A DNA stretch of 64,000 bases, taken from the NCBI GenBank assembly GCA_943736015.1, contig OX031065.1, forward strand, positions 379,501 to 443,500. The letters run 5' to 3'. Below the pieces are notes generated by a model. The model made no database searches, was not told the origin of the DNA, and saw nothing but the letters and a program-made list of their open reading frames with translations. The translations under genes were made by a program, and so were the position numbers. Positions 44,996 through 55,900 of this stretch are shown piece after piece. The DNA comes from Tridacna crocea. Taxonomy: Eukaryota > Mollusca > Bivalvia > Cardiida > Cardiidae. Positions within the stretch are counted from its first letter, which is position 1. The number at the start of each line of letters is the position of its first letter.

Positions 44996-45001
44996 CACTT
45001 T
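44954..45001. repeat. palindrome supplying the receptor's C-terminus
   Basis: AAGTGTCAAACCTGGTCAG at the left is matched by CTGACCAGGGTTGACACTT at the right around ACTGCGCAGG. It resembles the GTCAGCCTGC...GCAGGCTGAC hairpins at 7.9 and 25.9 kb. It encodes SVKPGQTAQADQG and the stop. Confidence 0.8.
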
Positions 45002-45415
45002 TTGCCTTTTCATATTTTCTCTATGAAAAGTGGTCATTCTACCTTGTTATACAATCGTTTTTGATGTATCAACTTGACACTGCATCTTTGGTCTGCTTTC
45101 ATCTAATTGATGTACAGAATTCCAAGATTGTCTCTTTTTGCATGACGGGTCACCCATAGATCAAGACCATAACAGTTACACCCAAATACACTAAGACCTG
45201 TTTCAGAGACAAGAGAAAGAATGTAAATGGTCTCTGTCAGCAGTCAGTCTTTAAATGTAAGTTCATTCATCGTTTTCTGCGCATGTCATATTCTTTGAAG
45301 ATTCGACCTGTCTTATATGACACATCACTAGCCCCGATATCGGGAAACGGTAGTATTACGCTCTATAAAGTAGCAATGTAGAAAATAGCTTTTATCAATA
45401 TGTTTGAGGAGAATT
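45002..45415. other. no further exon; presumed receptor 3' flank
   Basis: No recognised repeat or frame. Presumably contains the receptor 3' UTR; a clear AATAAA was not located. Confidence 0.4.
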
Positions 45416-45494
45416 TGAGTTACATTCATTTCTTTGTCTGCAAGTGCCTTCAATTTGGACCCGTCTAAATATTTATCAAATGGGAAAGGGTTAA
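45416..45494 (+). mobile_element. TH fragment, B-arm end
   Basis: GTCTGCAAGTGCCTTCAATT to GGGAAAGGGTTAA only. Confidence 0.7.
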
Positions 45495-45595
45495 GCAACA
45501 CCATGCTTTACGAGGCTACTGTTTTCACTCTTGTTAAAGATTAACAGACTATGCTCTGTGAAAAGGGGTCTTGATACAACTTTGTACGCAAGGTA

Positions 45596-45845
45596 CCTCT
45601 TTACCACACAACAAAATGTTAGACCTGTCCAAATTCAAAGCATTTTCAGACGACAGATTCAATATGACTCAAATGATGAAATTTTTCTTTATCTGAGTAG
45701 AAAACATTGTGGGAAAAACATTTTTTCCTTTTCCACAATGTTTTCTACTCTTTTCATTGCAAAATCTCATAGTTCAAGCCACATTTACATTGATGTCTGC
45801 AAATGTTTTCCATTTGGATGACAGTAAACAGTTCGATAAAGAGTT
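45596..45845. mobile_element. TH element with two B arms
   Basis: The left arm is an inverted B (AAATTCAAAGCATTTTCAGA), the right a direct B (GTCTGCAAATGTTTTCCATT). The core has lost its loop (GTGGGAAAAACATTTTTTCC). Confidence 0.72.
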
Positions 45846-45867
45846 TTACACCAGACAAATAAATCTG

Positions 45868-46045
45868 GGTTCAAGCCAAACTGGATTCACTGGATTTTTC
45901 ATGGGAGTGTCCTAGGGCAAGACACTTAAGAACCCTAGCCTAGTACTGGTAAAGCCCAGGAAAATACATGAATATGTGAGCTGTAGTGGTGATATGACCG
46001 AGACAATGTTGAAAGCAGCATTAAATGCCATTTGATCGATCAACT
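45868..46045 (+). mobile_element. SINE-like 3' part
   Basis: Shares GGGCAAGACACTTAAGAACC, CCTAGTACTGGTAAAGCCC and CATGAATATGTGAGCTG with 5950-6260, ending ATTTGATCGATCAAC. Confidence 0.6.
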
Positions 46046-46248
46046 AGACAAATGAACAAGTTATGGAAGGTGAAAAATCCAGTCAGAGTTACACAGATTT
46101 CATGTTGATTTTCAAAAACTTTTTATTCAAGAAAAAAAAAAAGAACAATTACAGTAAGTTACAACAATAATGCTGATATATATCTGTGAATGTTGTAATG
46201 ATACAAAAATACCTCTCACAGATATGTTTACAAAGCATGTATAGGGTA

Positions 46249-46474
46249 ATCACCACACAATCCCGACTTTTAACAATCCTGATAAAGAAGGCCTTTGAAA
46301 ACAATGTGGAAAAAGGAGAAAATGCTGGTTAACAACATTTTCTCCTTTTCCTACAATGTTTTCTACCCTTTCCAAATTAAGTTTCATTTATTGATTCACA
46401 TTTTATTTGTTGTCTGCAAAATTTAATGCTTTCAATTTGGACAAGTCCAAAATTTTGTTGTTTGGTGAAGGTTA
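46249..46474 (+). mobile_element. TH element, A-B
   Basis: Left terminus begins at ATCACCACACAATCCC. The core has GGTTAACAAC in the loop. Right end GGTGAAGGTTAA. Confidence 0.82.
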
Positions 46475-46485
46475 ACAATGATTTT

Positions 46486-46855
46486 TTTTATCTCATAATT
46501 TCCCTTGTTTTCAGTGTAATATAGCCATTATGAATTTTCTTATCTTATACACATTTGATATGACATTTGTGTGACGTCATTTTTGACGTCATTTTGTACG
46601 TATTTCATACCAGTGAATTGGTCTCGTGGAAAATACCGCGGTGTATTTATGAATGTTTTTGCATTATCTGATCTATATTTTGTGAAATATCTTTATGTGA
46701 TAAAAAGAATCTGACATTTGTGGGCGTTTGAGATAAAATTTTATTAAACTCATCAAGGAAAATGTTATTAAGCTCGCCAAAGGTTTGCTTAATAACATTT
46801 CCTTAGACTTGTTTAATAAAATCTTATCTCAAAAGCCCACTTGTGTCAGATTCTA
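46486..46855 (+). mobile_element. repeat ending in a 148-bp palindrome
   Basis: 46486-46700 is similar to 27645-28000. 46707-46854 is a long hairpin: AGAATCTGACATTTGTGGGC and TTTGAGATAAAATTTTATTA on the left have their inverses on the right with few mismatches, closing on GCTCGCCAAAGGTTTGC. Confidence 0.8.
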
Positions 46856-46860
46856 TATAT

Positions 46861-46927
46861 CTGTCATGGCAGAAAATGGGGTGTAATAAAGAAATATTGA
46901 TGGCAACCCGCCCCTATGTTATAACTT
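46861..46927. repeat. flanking direct repeat, left copy
   Basis: CTGTCATGGCAGAAAATGGG and GATGGCAACC...TATGTTATAACTT; recurs at 47170-47230 on the far side of the TH copy. Confidence 0.75.
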
Positions 46928-47156
46928 AAACCTCTACCACAGAGTAGAGTAGACCATATTGGTCCACACTGATGGGAGTTCACAAAGGCCAATTCACATG
47001 TTTTTAAAGGATAATACTTGTTCTTGAACAGGTAGAAAACATTGTAGGAAAAGGAGAAAATGCTGGTAACCAGCATTTTCTCCTTTTCCCACATTGTTTT
47101 CAAAAGATCATTTTCTCAGGGTCGTTAAAAGTAGGGATTGTGTGGTAATGCGTTAA
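46926..47156 (-). mobile_element. TH element, B-A, B arm degraded
   Basis: TTAA at both ends (46926, 47153). Core excellent (47036-47100). The B arm is hardly recognisable, so the arm evolves or converts separately from the core. Confidence 0.78.
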
Positions 47157-47514
47157 CAATGATTTTATCCGTCATGGCAGAAAAAGGGGCGTGACAAAAA
47201 TATTTTGATGGCAACCTGCTAATATGTTATAACTTGACTTTGAAAGTTAAAAACTAGTCTGAGTGTGTATTAAATATCTTCTGTAATGACAAGGATATTA
47301 TTCAATATCAAAGATTTTGTTATTCAATGCAGACAACAATGCCACGGCTAATACTAACTCAAAATTTTCTTTGAGACTGCCAAGCTTAAAATGCTGGAAG
47401 CCAGCATTTACTCCCTGGAAGCCAGCATTTACTCCATTTCCCTATTTTTCTGACCTTTACTAGAAAAGGATACCATGGTGACCACATGTTACGTCTTAAA
47501 ATGCTTTCAACCAA
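47157..47514. other. flanking repeat copy and TH relic, no gene
   Basis: Holds the second direct-repeat copy (47170-47230) and a TH core relic duplicated in tandem (GGAAGCCAGCATTTACTCC twice, about 47395-47435). Confidence 0.5.
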
Positions 47515-47717
47515 ACCTGGTTCTGTATCTACCGACTATACTTAAGTGTTTCCTTAGTTATTTTTCCCATTTTTTTTTTTCAAAATTGAGAGTAACACAA
47601 CTTTTGATTGGCTAAACCTAATTGTTCAGCCCATCAGAAGTTGTGTTACTTTAAAAATTGGAAAACCTTAACAATAAGAATAAGAATGTTCTTAAGAATG
47701 GTTGGTGAATACAGACA
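47515..47717. mobile_element. GGTTGGTGAATAC-family inverted-repeat element
   Basis: The centre hairpin pairs GAGTAACACAACTTTTGATT, GGCTAAACC with the inverse GAAGTTGTGTTACTTT. The right end reads GTTCTTAAGAATGGTTGGTG, AATAC. Same family at 59871-60066 and 60078-60300. Confidence 0.65.
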
Positions 47718-47785
47718 CTAGTCTAGTCTAGTCATTTTGTTGGCAGGTAAAAAATTGATGACATCAAAATGTTCCAAATCTGTAA

Positions 47786-48033
47786 TTAACTCTTTACCAA
47801 ACGATAATATTTTAGACTGGTCCAAATTGAAAGCATTTGCAGAAGACAAAATAATGTGACTGAAAAATTAAAATGTGGTTGGGGAAGGGTAGAAAACATT
47901 GTGAGAAGGGTAGAAAACATTGTGGGAAAAGGAGAAAATGCTGGTAACCAGCATTTTCTCCTTTTCCCACAATGTTTTCAAAAGGCTTTTTCTCAGGGTT
48001 GTTTAAAGTTGGGATTGTGTAGTAAAGAGTTAA
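47786..48033 (-). mobile_element. TH element, B-A, partial core duplication
   Basis: TTAA at both ends. The 19-bp AGGGTAGAAAACATTGTGAG block is repeated before the full core, lengthening the copy. Confidence 0.9.
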
Positions 48034-48273
48034 GTAAATGTCTTTTGACAAAAAAACCAGAAGAATGTCTACATTGTGGCACGACAGTGACGTCCCAGAC
48101 AAAGGCAGTTTATGAAAAGGCACTGTCTTCAAAAAGACAAATATTAAAAAAAAAAAGATATTGGAAATGTAGCAATGATCAAGGAATGTACATGTAATGG
48201 AATACATAAACATGTGATTGAAAATATCTGCCAAGTCGTCTTATACAGTAGCCACCCTTTTGCATTATGTAAG

Positions 48274-48502
48274 TTAACTCCTTACCACACAATCCTGAGT
48301 TTGAACGACCCAGAGAAAGAAGCCTTTAAAAAACATTGTGGGAAAAGGAGAAAATGCTGGTAACCAGCATTTTCTTCTTTTCCTGCAATGTTTTCTCCCC
48401 TATCAATAAACAACTGCACCATTTGAGCCAGAGTAAATTTGTCATCTGCAAATGCTTTCAATTTGGACAGGGCTAAATTTTTGTCATCTGGTTAAGGGTT
48501 AA
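48274..48502 (+). mobile_element. TH element, A-B, intact
   Basis: TTAACTCCTTACC start and GGTTAAGGGTTAA end. Core loop GGTAACC. Confidence 0.9.
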
Positions 48503-48528
48503 CCCTGAACATGGCATAATTATAGTTG

Positions 48529-48756
48529 TTAAACCTTTTCCACAAAACAAAATTTTAGACCTATCCAACTGGAAAGCCTTTGTTGGTGAAAAATTTGTTG
48601 TGGTTCAAATTACTGAATGTACCTTTGACAGAGAAGAGGAACATTTCATGAAAATGAGAAAATGATTGTTACTAGCATTTTCTCTTTTTTCTCAAAATGT
48701 TTTCAAGTCTTATTCCTCACGATAGTTAAAACTCAGCATTGGGTGGTAAAGGGTAA
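48529..48756 (-). mobile_element. TH element, B-A, old
   Basis: TTAAACCTTTTCC start. The core is decayed on the left (ATTTCATGAAAATGAG). Ends GGTAAAGGGTAAA. Confidence 0.7.
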
Positions 48757-48766
48757 AAGCACATAA

Positions 48767-48951
48767 TATGTAGTTATTAAAGCACATAACATTTGGTTAT
48801 TTTTAAACACATAACATGTATTTACTAAAGCACATAACAACTGGTTACTAAAGCACTAAATATGTAATAAGTGCACCACATTTCAGTTACTAAAGCACAT
48901 AACATGTGGTTACTAAAGCACACAATATGTATCTACTGAAACACATAACAT
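48767..48951. repeat. imperfect minisatellite of about 24 bp
   Basis: Around eight units of ACTAAAGCACATAACATGTG, GTT with substitutions and short deletions. Confidence 0.85.
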
Positions 48952-49063
48952 GACAGTTCAAATCTCTGTGAGACAACATTTCAGACTATTTCAAATTGAA
49001 GAGTGAAATACAGCACCACCTATTGCATCATACTCTGTGACAAGAGGGTGTTATGCATCTGTA

Positions 49064-49157
49064 ACCCTTTACCAAACAATCCCTAGTTTTAACAACCCCA
49101 AGATAGAAGCCTTTTGAAAACATTGTGGGAAAAGGAGAAAATGCTGGTAACGGATTA
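49064..49157 (+). mobile_element. TH fragment, A arm and left core
   Basis: Clean from TAACCCTTTACCAAACAATC to AAATGCTGGTAAC, then breaks off. Confidence 0.75.
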
Positions 49158-49169
49158 TGTGGCATAGGT

Positions 49170-49373
49170 TTAACCCTTTACCGTGAAACAAGCCTTTGCA
49201 AACCATTGTGGGAAATGGAGAAAATGCTGGTAACTAGCATTTTCTCCTTTTGCCACAATGTTTTCTATCCTTTCATGGACTACTTTCATCATTTCAGCTG
49301 CCTTCAATTTGTCGTCTAAAAATGCTTTCAATTTTGATGGGTCCAAAATTTTGTAGTCTGGTAAAGGGTTGAA
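49170..49373 (+). mobile_element. TH element, A-B, 4 bp from a stop codon
   Basis: A arm shortened (CCGTGAAACAAGCCTTTGC). Core loop GGTAACTAGC. Ends GGTAAAGGGTTGAA, just downstream (on -) of the stop at 49378. Confidence 0.83.
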
Positions 49374-49377
49374 CAGG

Positions 49378-49950
49378 TTACCAAGGACATTGTTCTGGTA
49401 GATCATCGTTCAAGTAAAAATCTTCTTTAAAATCTACAACTTGTCTTGGCTTCCTCATTTGTTCCAATTGCTGTTTAAACTGTGCATAGGGCTCGAAGGG
49501 TCTACTTGACATAACCACCCTGCGTTGTTGTGAGTTTACAGGTGACTCGGAACGGTTCTTAGAAATTGCTTTTTTCTTCTTGCACTCTTCTGAAACTAAT
49601 GGCTTAGAGGAAATGCTTTTCTCGTCTTGTGCCAATGGCATAATCACTCTGCGACATTGTGAGTTTACCGGTAATTCCAATTCATCCCTGGCCGCTGCAA
49701 ACAGTTTTACTGCACCCCTGGAAAAGCGTGCACTTACGTCACATTTTGTATCTAAATCTAGATTTCTAGTGTGAACAGTCAAAAGTCCCTCTTTGCCCTG
49801 GTACACATATCTCTCCGTTTGTTCTCTATTTCCTGACATTTTCTCTCCATACCTATTTCTTTTTTCGACGTCTTCTGTTGGCCTGAATGCTTGCTTTTTG
49901 AATGCCACTTGTCTTTTCCTTGCATTGTTTGGGTAAATGCTGTCTAAATC
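49378..49950 (-). CDS. terminal exon of unrecognised - strand gene
   Basis: Begins DLDSIYPNNARKRQVAFKKQ and ends DDLPEQCPW and TAA. It holds an internal repeat: ELPVNSQCRRVIMPL and ESPVNSQQRRVVMSS. Composition is charged and polar with no membrane segment, suggesting a nuclear or cytosolic disordered protein. No domain recognised. The frame is far longer and more complex than the repeat-derived frames around it. Confidence 0.7.
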   Translation of the reverse strand, partial: DLDSIYPNNARKRQVAFKKQAFRPTEDVEKRNRYGEKMSGNREQTERYVYQGKEGLLTVHTRNLDLDTKCDVSARFSRGAVKLFAAARDELELPVNSQCRRVIMPLAQDEKSISSKPLVSEECKKKKAISKNRSESPVNSQQRRVVMSSRPFEPYAQFKQQLEQMRKPRQVVDFKEDFYLNDDLPEQCPW

Positions 49951-52900
49951 CTAATAAAGAGAACCTGTTGCTATAGTAAAAGTACTTTTTCAACTTTTTT
50001 TTTTCTGCCGGGGTAGGTGCCTATGAAATATTTTGGGCTCCCCTCAGCTGAACTTAAAATTTGAAAATTGAGAACTGACTTGATACAATGGACAGAGCAA
50101 CTTATTAATTTTTTCAATCCTTTATTTTAATAAAAAGTGTGAGGAATAAGACCTTTGAAAACATAGTGGGAAAAGGAGAAAATGCTGGTCACCAGCATTT
50201 TCTCCTTTTCCTACAATGTTTTCTACCCTTTCAAGTACAAAGTTCTTCACTTGGTCCACATCTATTTAGATATATGCAGAAGAACCTGTTCAGACTTTCC
50301 CAGTGTCTAGTTGATAATGGTTAACCCTTTCCCAAACAGCAAATTTTGGACCACACCCAAACATTCTGCAGATGACAACTTAACAGTTGCTTAACAGATG
50401 ATTTTTCTATATGATAGGGTAGAAAACATTGTGGGAAAAGGAGAAAATGCTGGTTACCAGCATTTTCTCCTTTTCCCACAATGTTTTCAAAAGACTTCTA
50501 TTCCTGACCCGTAAAACCCAGGGTTTGTTTGGGAAAGGGTTAATTTACATTATACTCCATTTAGCTTTTATTCTGACTGCATGAATTGTAGATTATATAT
50601 ATTGGTGGATTGAATGGTTTTTTAACATCAGTTTTAACCCTTTATCAGATGACAAAATTTTAGCCCTGTCTAAATTGAAGGTAATTGCAGACATTAACTT
50701 CAGTGTGGCTCAAATGGTGAAATTTTTCTTTGTTACGGTAGAAACCATTGTGGGAAAAGGAGAAAATGCTGGTTACTAGCATTTTCTCCTTTTCCCACAA
50801 TGTTTTCTAAAGGCTTCTTTCTCAGGGTTGTCAAAAGTAGGGATTGAGTGGTAATGGGTTCATTCACATACCATTTAGCTTTTATTCTGACTGAATTGTA
50901 GACTATAGATTGTTTAACCCTTTACCACACTGCGAAATTTTAGGCCTAACCAAAATGAAAGCTATTGCGGACGATATTTTCAGTGTTGCTCAAATGGTGC
51001 AGTTTTTCTTTGTTAGGGTAGAAAACATTGTTGGAATAGGAGAAAATGTTGGTAACCAGCATTTTCTCCTTTTCCCACAATGTTTTCTAAAGGCTTCTTT
51101 CTCAGGATCATCAAAAGTCATCACCATTAATTCATATCACAGCGACAACTCACATATTTACGTATGTTGTGGGTGTCACCAATACCACCAATGGGTTCTA
51201 AGGTATCTTGCACAAGGACACACCCATGAAAAACTCCAGAGAGACTCAGATCCAGGGCTTCCCTGTTACTAGTTCTTTATACTTTACTGGTCAGCCAGGC
51301 AGGACTGTAGATGATTTATAGGTTATATCAATAGGTTGTACTGGGGTTTAACGCCACTTTAACAGCTAAGATCATATCATGGCAGTCGGTGATGCACATG
51401 TGTGTTTTCTGGCTTTATCACACCAGTACTAACACAAATCTCTTTCCAAAGCCACCGACTACTTTTCTCACATGCTTAGGCAGAGAAGAGAGGCGAAAAT
51501 ACACTGGAAAGAAAGTTCGCCTCAACCGGGTATCAAACTCACAACCACCAGGTCATGAGTCTGACACGCTCACCACTGAGCCACCCGGGCAGGCACAGGT
51601 TATATCAAAGAATAAAACACAAAAAGTAAAGATGTGTTAACAATAACCATCATCCATTTATTCGTAAGTACAAAACAGTATAAACATAACAATATTATGA
51701 ACTCTAGAACTCTTTACCAAACAACTAAATTTTAGACTTGTCCGAATTGAAAGCAGTAGCAAACGACGAAATAAAAGTGACTCAAAAATTGAAACTTGAC
51801 ATTAGAAGAGTAGAAAATACTGAGTGATAAAGAGAAAATGCTGGTTACCAGCTTTTTCTCCTTTTCCCGCAATGTTTTCTGAAGGCTTCTTCCTCTTGGT
51901 CTTTATTTAGTAAAGGGTTAAGAACACATGATTAGCAAGATATTGCAAACTAGAGCAGTCACTTTCATGTGACAAAACACCCCTGCCAAAAATCTTTCAA
52001 TAACCCTTGGCAACACAATCTTGTATTTCAACTATATACAAGCTTATGATTACAAGCATTTTCTCCTTTTCCCACAGTGTTTTCAAATACCTATCTCAGG
52101 GTAACATTAACCAGGGATTGTCTGGAAAAGGTTTAAGGCACCAAAGAAAGCAAATTGTGATTTTTGGTTTCCAAAAAAAGACCTTAATAATTAATGCTTT
52201 TTTTAAGATGCCATTTTTCCAGTATTCCTTAGCAAAGCCATCGGTCAAAGTTCAGACAGTATGTTTACGTACATCTATAGATAAACAGACAGACAGGCTG
52301 ACCCCACAATACCCCACAAAAGCATTTTGTTTTGTGAAGTACAATGACTGTAAATATAAAAAATGTCTCATCTTCCCGAGCCAAGGTTACGATCACTATG
52401 TGGATTTTGGCGTAGTGGATCATCACCCTTGGCTTGCGAAGATGAACATGAAAATGTCTGGATACACAGAGAAACCAATGACCCGTAAATAAAGGCAAGA
52501 AAAACTAGAGCTGTCACTTAATGTGACTTCATACCCCCACAAACACTTTGACAGTATTTGTACACTGACTGACACATGTACGGACGGACACACAGACAGG
52601 CTGATTCCAGTATAACCCCTGAAAACATTGGTTTTGCGGGGGTATAAAACGAGTCAAATATACTTGGGCGGTGCTCTGTGAAGGGAAGGTTCAAACCACG
52701 TCAGTCTGCACAAGTGGGCTGACCTGACTTGAAGCATGTCGCTTTATGTATATTTTCTGTGTCAGAGGACCATTCTACCTCGAGATCTGATCAATAGTTA
52801 GACTAAATGATTTTATGGATCTTTAACCGATTAGCACACAATCCCTACTTTTCATGACCCTGAGAAAGGAGCCTTATGAAAACATTGTGGGAAAATGAGA

Positions 52901-55900
52901 AAATGCTGGTCACCAGCATTTTCTCCTTTTCCCACCATGTTTTCAAAAGGCTTTATCCTCGGGGTCATTAAAAGTCGTCATTGTGTGGTAAAGGGTTAAC
53001 CCTTTCCCAAACGACAAATCTTTGACTCTTTCAAACCAAGAGTTTGCAGATGACAATTTTAGATTTCGAGAAAATGCCAGAAAGTTCTCAGAAATGGTAG
53101 AAAACACTGTGGGAAAAGGAGAAATTGCTCATTACGAGCAATATCTCCTTTGCCAACAGTGTTTTCAAAAGACTTTTACTGCAGACACGTAAAAACCAGG
53201 GCTTGTTTGGGAGAGGGTTAAAACCCCTTTTGCTAGAGACTTATTTAGATTGGATCATAAATCAGAGCATGACTAAATTATAACTCCTTTTTTGATGAGC
53301 GCCTTACTTTTACACTCCTAGAACACAGAAAGCTTTAGCAAACATTGTGGTTACAGTAAGTCTGCTTTAACCCTTTCCCAAACAATCCTTGTTTTCAAGA
53401 CCCTGAGATAGAAGCCTTTTGAAAACATTGTGGGTAAAGGAGAAAATGCTGGTAACCAGCATTTTCTCCTTTTCCCACAATGTTTTCTACCCTACTAGAA
53501 ACATTTTTTTTTTTTGTTACATTTATTTTGTTGTCTGAAAGTGCTTTCAATTTGGATTGGTCTAAAATTTTGTTGTTTGATAAAAGGTTAACATTTTTCA
53601 ATCACATTCAAACATATTTCTGGAGTGATATTTGGTACTAGTATTTCTCTACAAATGGCTGAGTCATTGTGCCTAAAGTTTATTGATATGTTAAATTGTA
53701 TAGTAAGGGGTCAAGCTTTAATAATTGCAGTATTCTTTTTTTTATCTACAGCATTATTGGCACAGCCATTGCAGTAAAATTATACATTTACTAGTACAGT
53801 TTATAGACAAAAACCCTTGCCTTTGTCACTAGAGGTGTAGCATAGCATGTGACAAAATTTCTTCAGCTTCTAGCGTTAATCTCTTGTTAATTTTAGTTTA
53901 AACAAGCATGCATACATGCAAATTTACTTTCATGCTTTTTGTATGATAGAAAAAACTTTGGAAAAGATTTAGGGAAAAGGAGAAAATCATGGTAAGTAAC
54001 ATTTTATCTTATCACATAATTTCGTCAAAGGCTTCTTCCTTGGACTCAATAAGAGTTTGGATTGTGTGTTTAATGCTTAACCCATTACCACACAATCCCT
54101 ACTTTTGACGCCCCTGAGAAAGAAGCCTTTTGAAAACACTGTGGGAAAAGGAGAAAATGCTGGTAACCAGCATTTTCTCCTTTTACCACAGTGTTTTCTG
54201 CCCTTCACAAAACAATTTTCAAATTTTCAGTCACCTTTATTTTGTCGTCTGCAAATGCTTTGAATTTGGATCAGTCTAAATTTTTCTCGTGTGGTAATGG
54301 GTTAAAATATGTAACCTGTAACAGTATAACAGTATTAGATACATCTATATTGCACTAACTGTAAAAATAGAAAACACCTTTTTCATCATTATTTACATAG
54401 TACACAAACAATTATCCTATTGCGCTTGTTAATCACTGTATATTTAAATGCATGCCTTCCCTATTTTTCACTATCATTTAAAAAAAAAATGCTAGGTTGT
54501 GCTTCTCACACCTACAATCTGTAAGCCCCTTTTGCAACTTATTTTGCCTTAATAGCCAGAGTGGATCAAGATCAGAATGCACAAAATGTGCAGTTTGATC
54601 TCTAATCTCCACTGTCTGCTTTCCTCACACATCCTGGACAAAAGCAAACTGAAAATAAGCACAGCAATTTCATGATTTTTTCATCAGATTATTTTGTCAA
54701 AAACATGAGCACCACATCTAGTCGCATACACTCACGAACACATCCTATTTAACTCATTACCAAACGACAAAATTTCAGGTTTGTCCGAATCCAATGCATT
54801 TGCAGACCACAAAATAAAAGTGACTGAAAATTTGAAATTTGTTTTGTGAAGGGTAGAAAACATTGTGGGAAAAGGAGAAACTGCTGGTTACCAGCATTTT
54901 CTCCTTTTCTCACATTGTTTTCTAAAGGCTTTTTTCTCATGGATGTCAAAAGTAGGGATTGTGTGGTAATGGGTTAAAAAAATAGGCATGTCTGGGTCAA
55001 TATTTAGACAGTTATCATCACATACAGTATAAGTTTGCTGTTTACATTTACATTACTCTATATTTATCGTTAGGTGACAGAGATAAGTTTTTGCATGATG
55101 ATGATGATGATGATGATGATGACGTGGCTATGATGAATTAGTTTCTTAAAAAAAAAAAAAAAAAAAAAAAAAACAGTTGAGCTAAAAATCACACAACCTG
55201 AAACTTATCAAAAACAAAAACAAAGAATACATAATTATTGATTAACTTACAGACTGTATGCCATTTAACAGTTTACGACACAATCCCAACTTTCTCTGTG
55301 AAAGAAGCCTTTTAAAAACACTATGGGAAAAGGAGAAAATGCTGGTTACCAGCATTTTCTCCTTTTCCCAAAGTGTTTTCTACCCTTCCCAAACCAAATT
55401 TTAATATATATAATTTTTTTTTTTTTTGTAGTCTGCAAATACTTTCAGTGCGGACCAGTCTAAAATTTTCTCATATGGTAAAGGGTTAATGCCCTTTTCA
55501 ACAATTTTTCAGTTCTGTTACTGGATTTTTTTTACCAGTTATCCGCTTGCTGCTGTCCCTAGGAGAAAGTAATTATTACATATGTTTCATAATATCTTTG
55601 CTTAATCTTAATCTTAATCTGTTATATATTTCTTTTATTTAAAGTGATTTATGGCTGTCAAAAAGTTGGAAGCTTCCTTATTTAATCCTTTACCTAATAT
55701 GCCAATTTGAGGCTCTTCCATTTCAGCAGCAAATAAAGATATAATGTCAAAAATATGGACAAATGAGGATACAAATATTTGATTAAGTAGAAAACATTGG
55801 GGGCAAAGGAGAAATTGCTCATTACGAGCAATTTCTCCTTTTCCAACAATGTTTTCAAAAGCTGTCTGTTGTTGATACGTCAAAATGAGTATCTATGGAG

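Noticed and set aside
52007..52492. 161-residue open frame on +
   Set aside because: Built from a TH fragment, anonymous sequence and the 74-bp CATCTTCGC miniature element.
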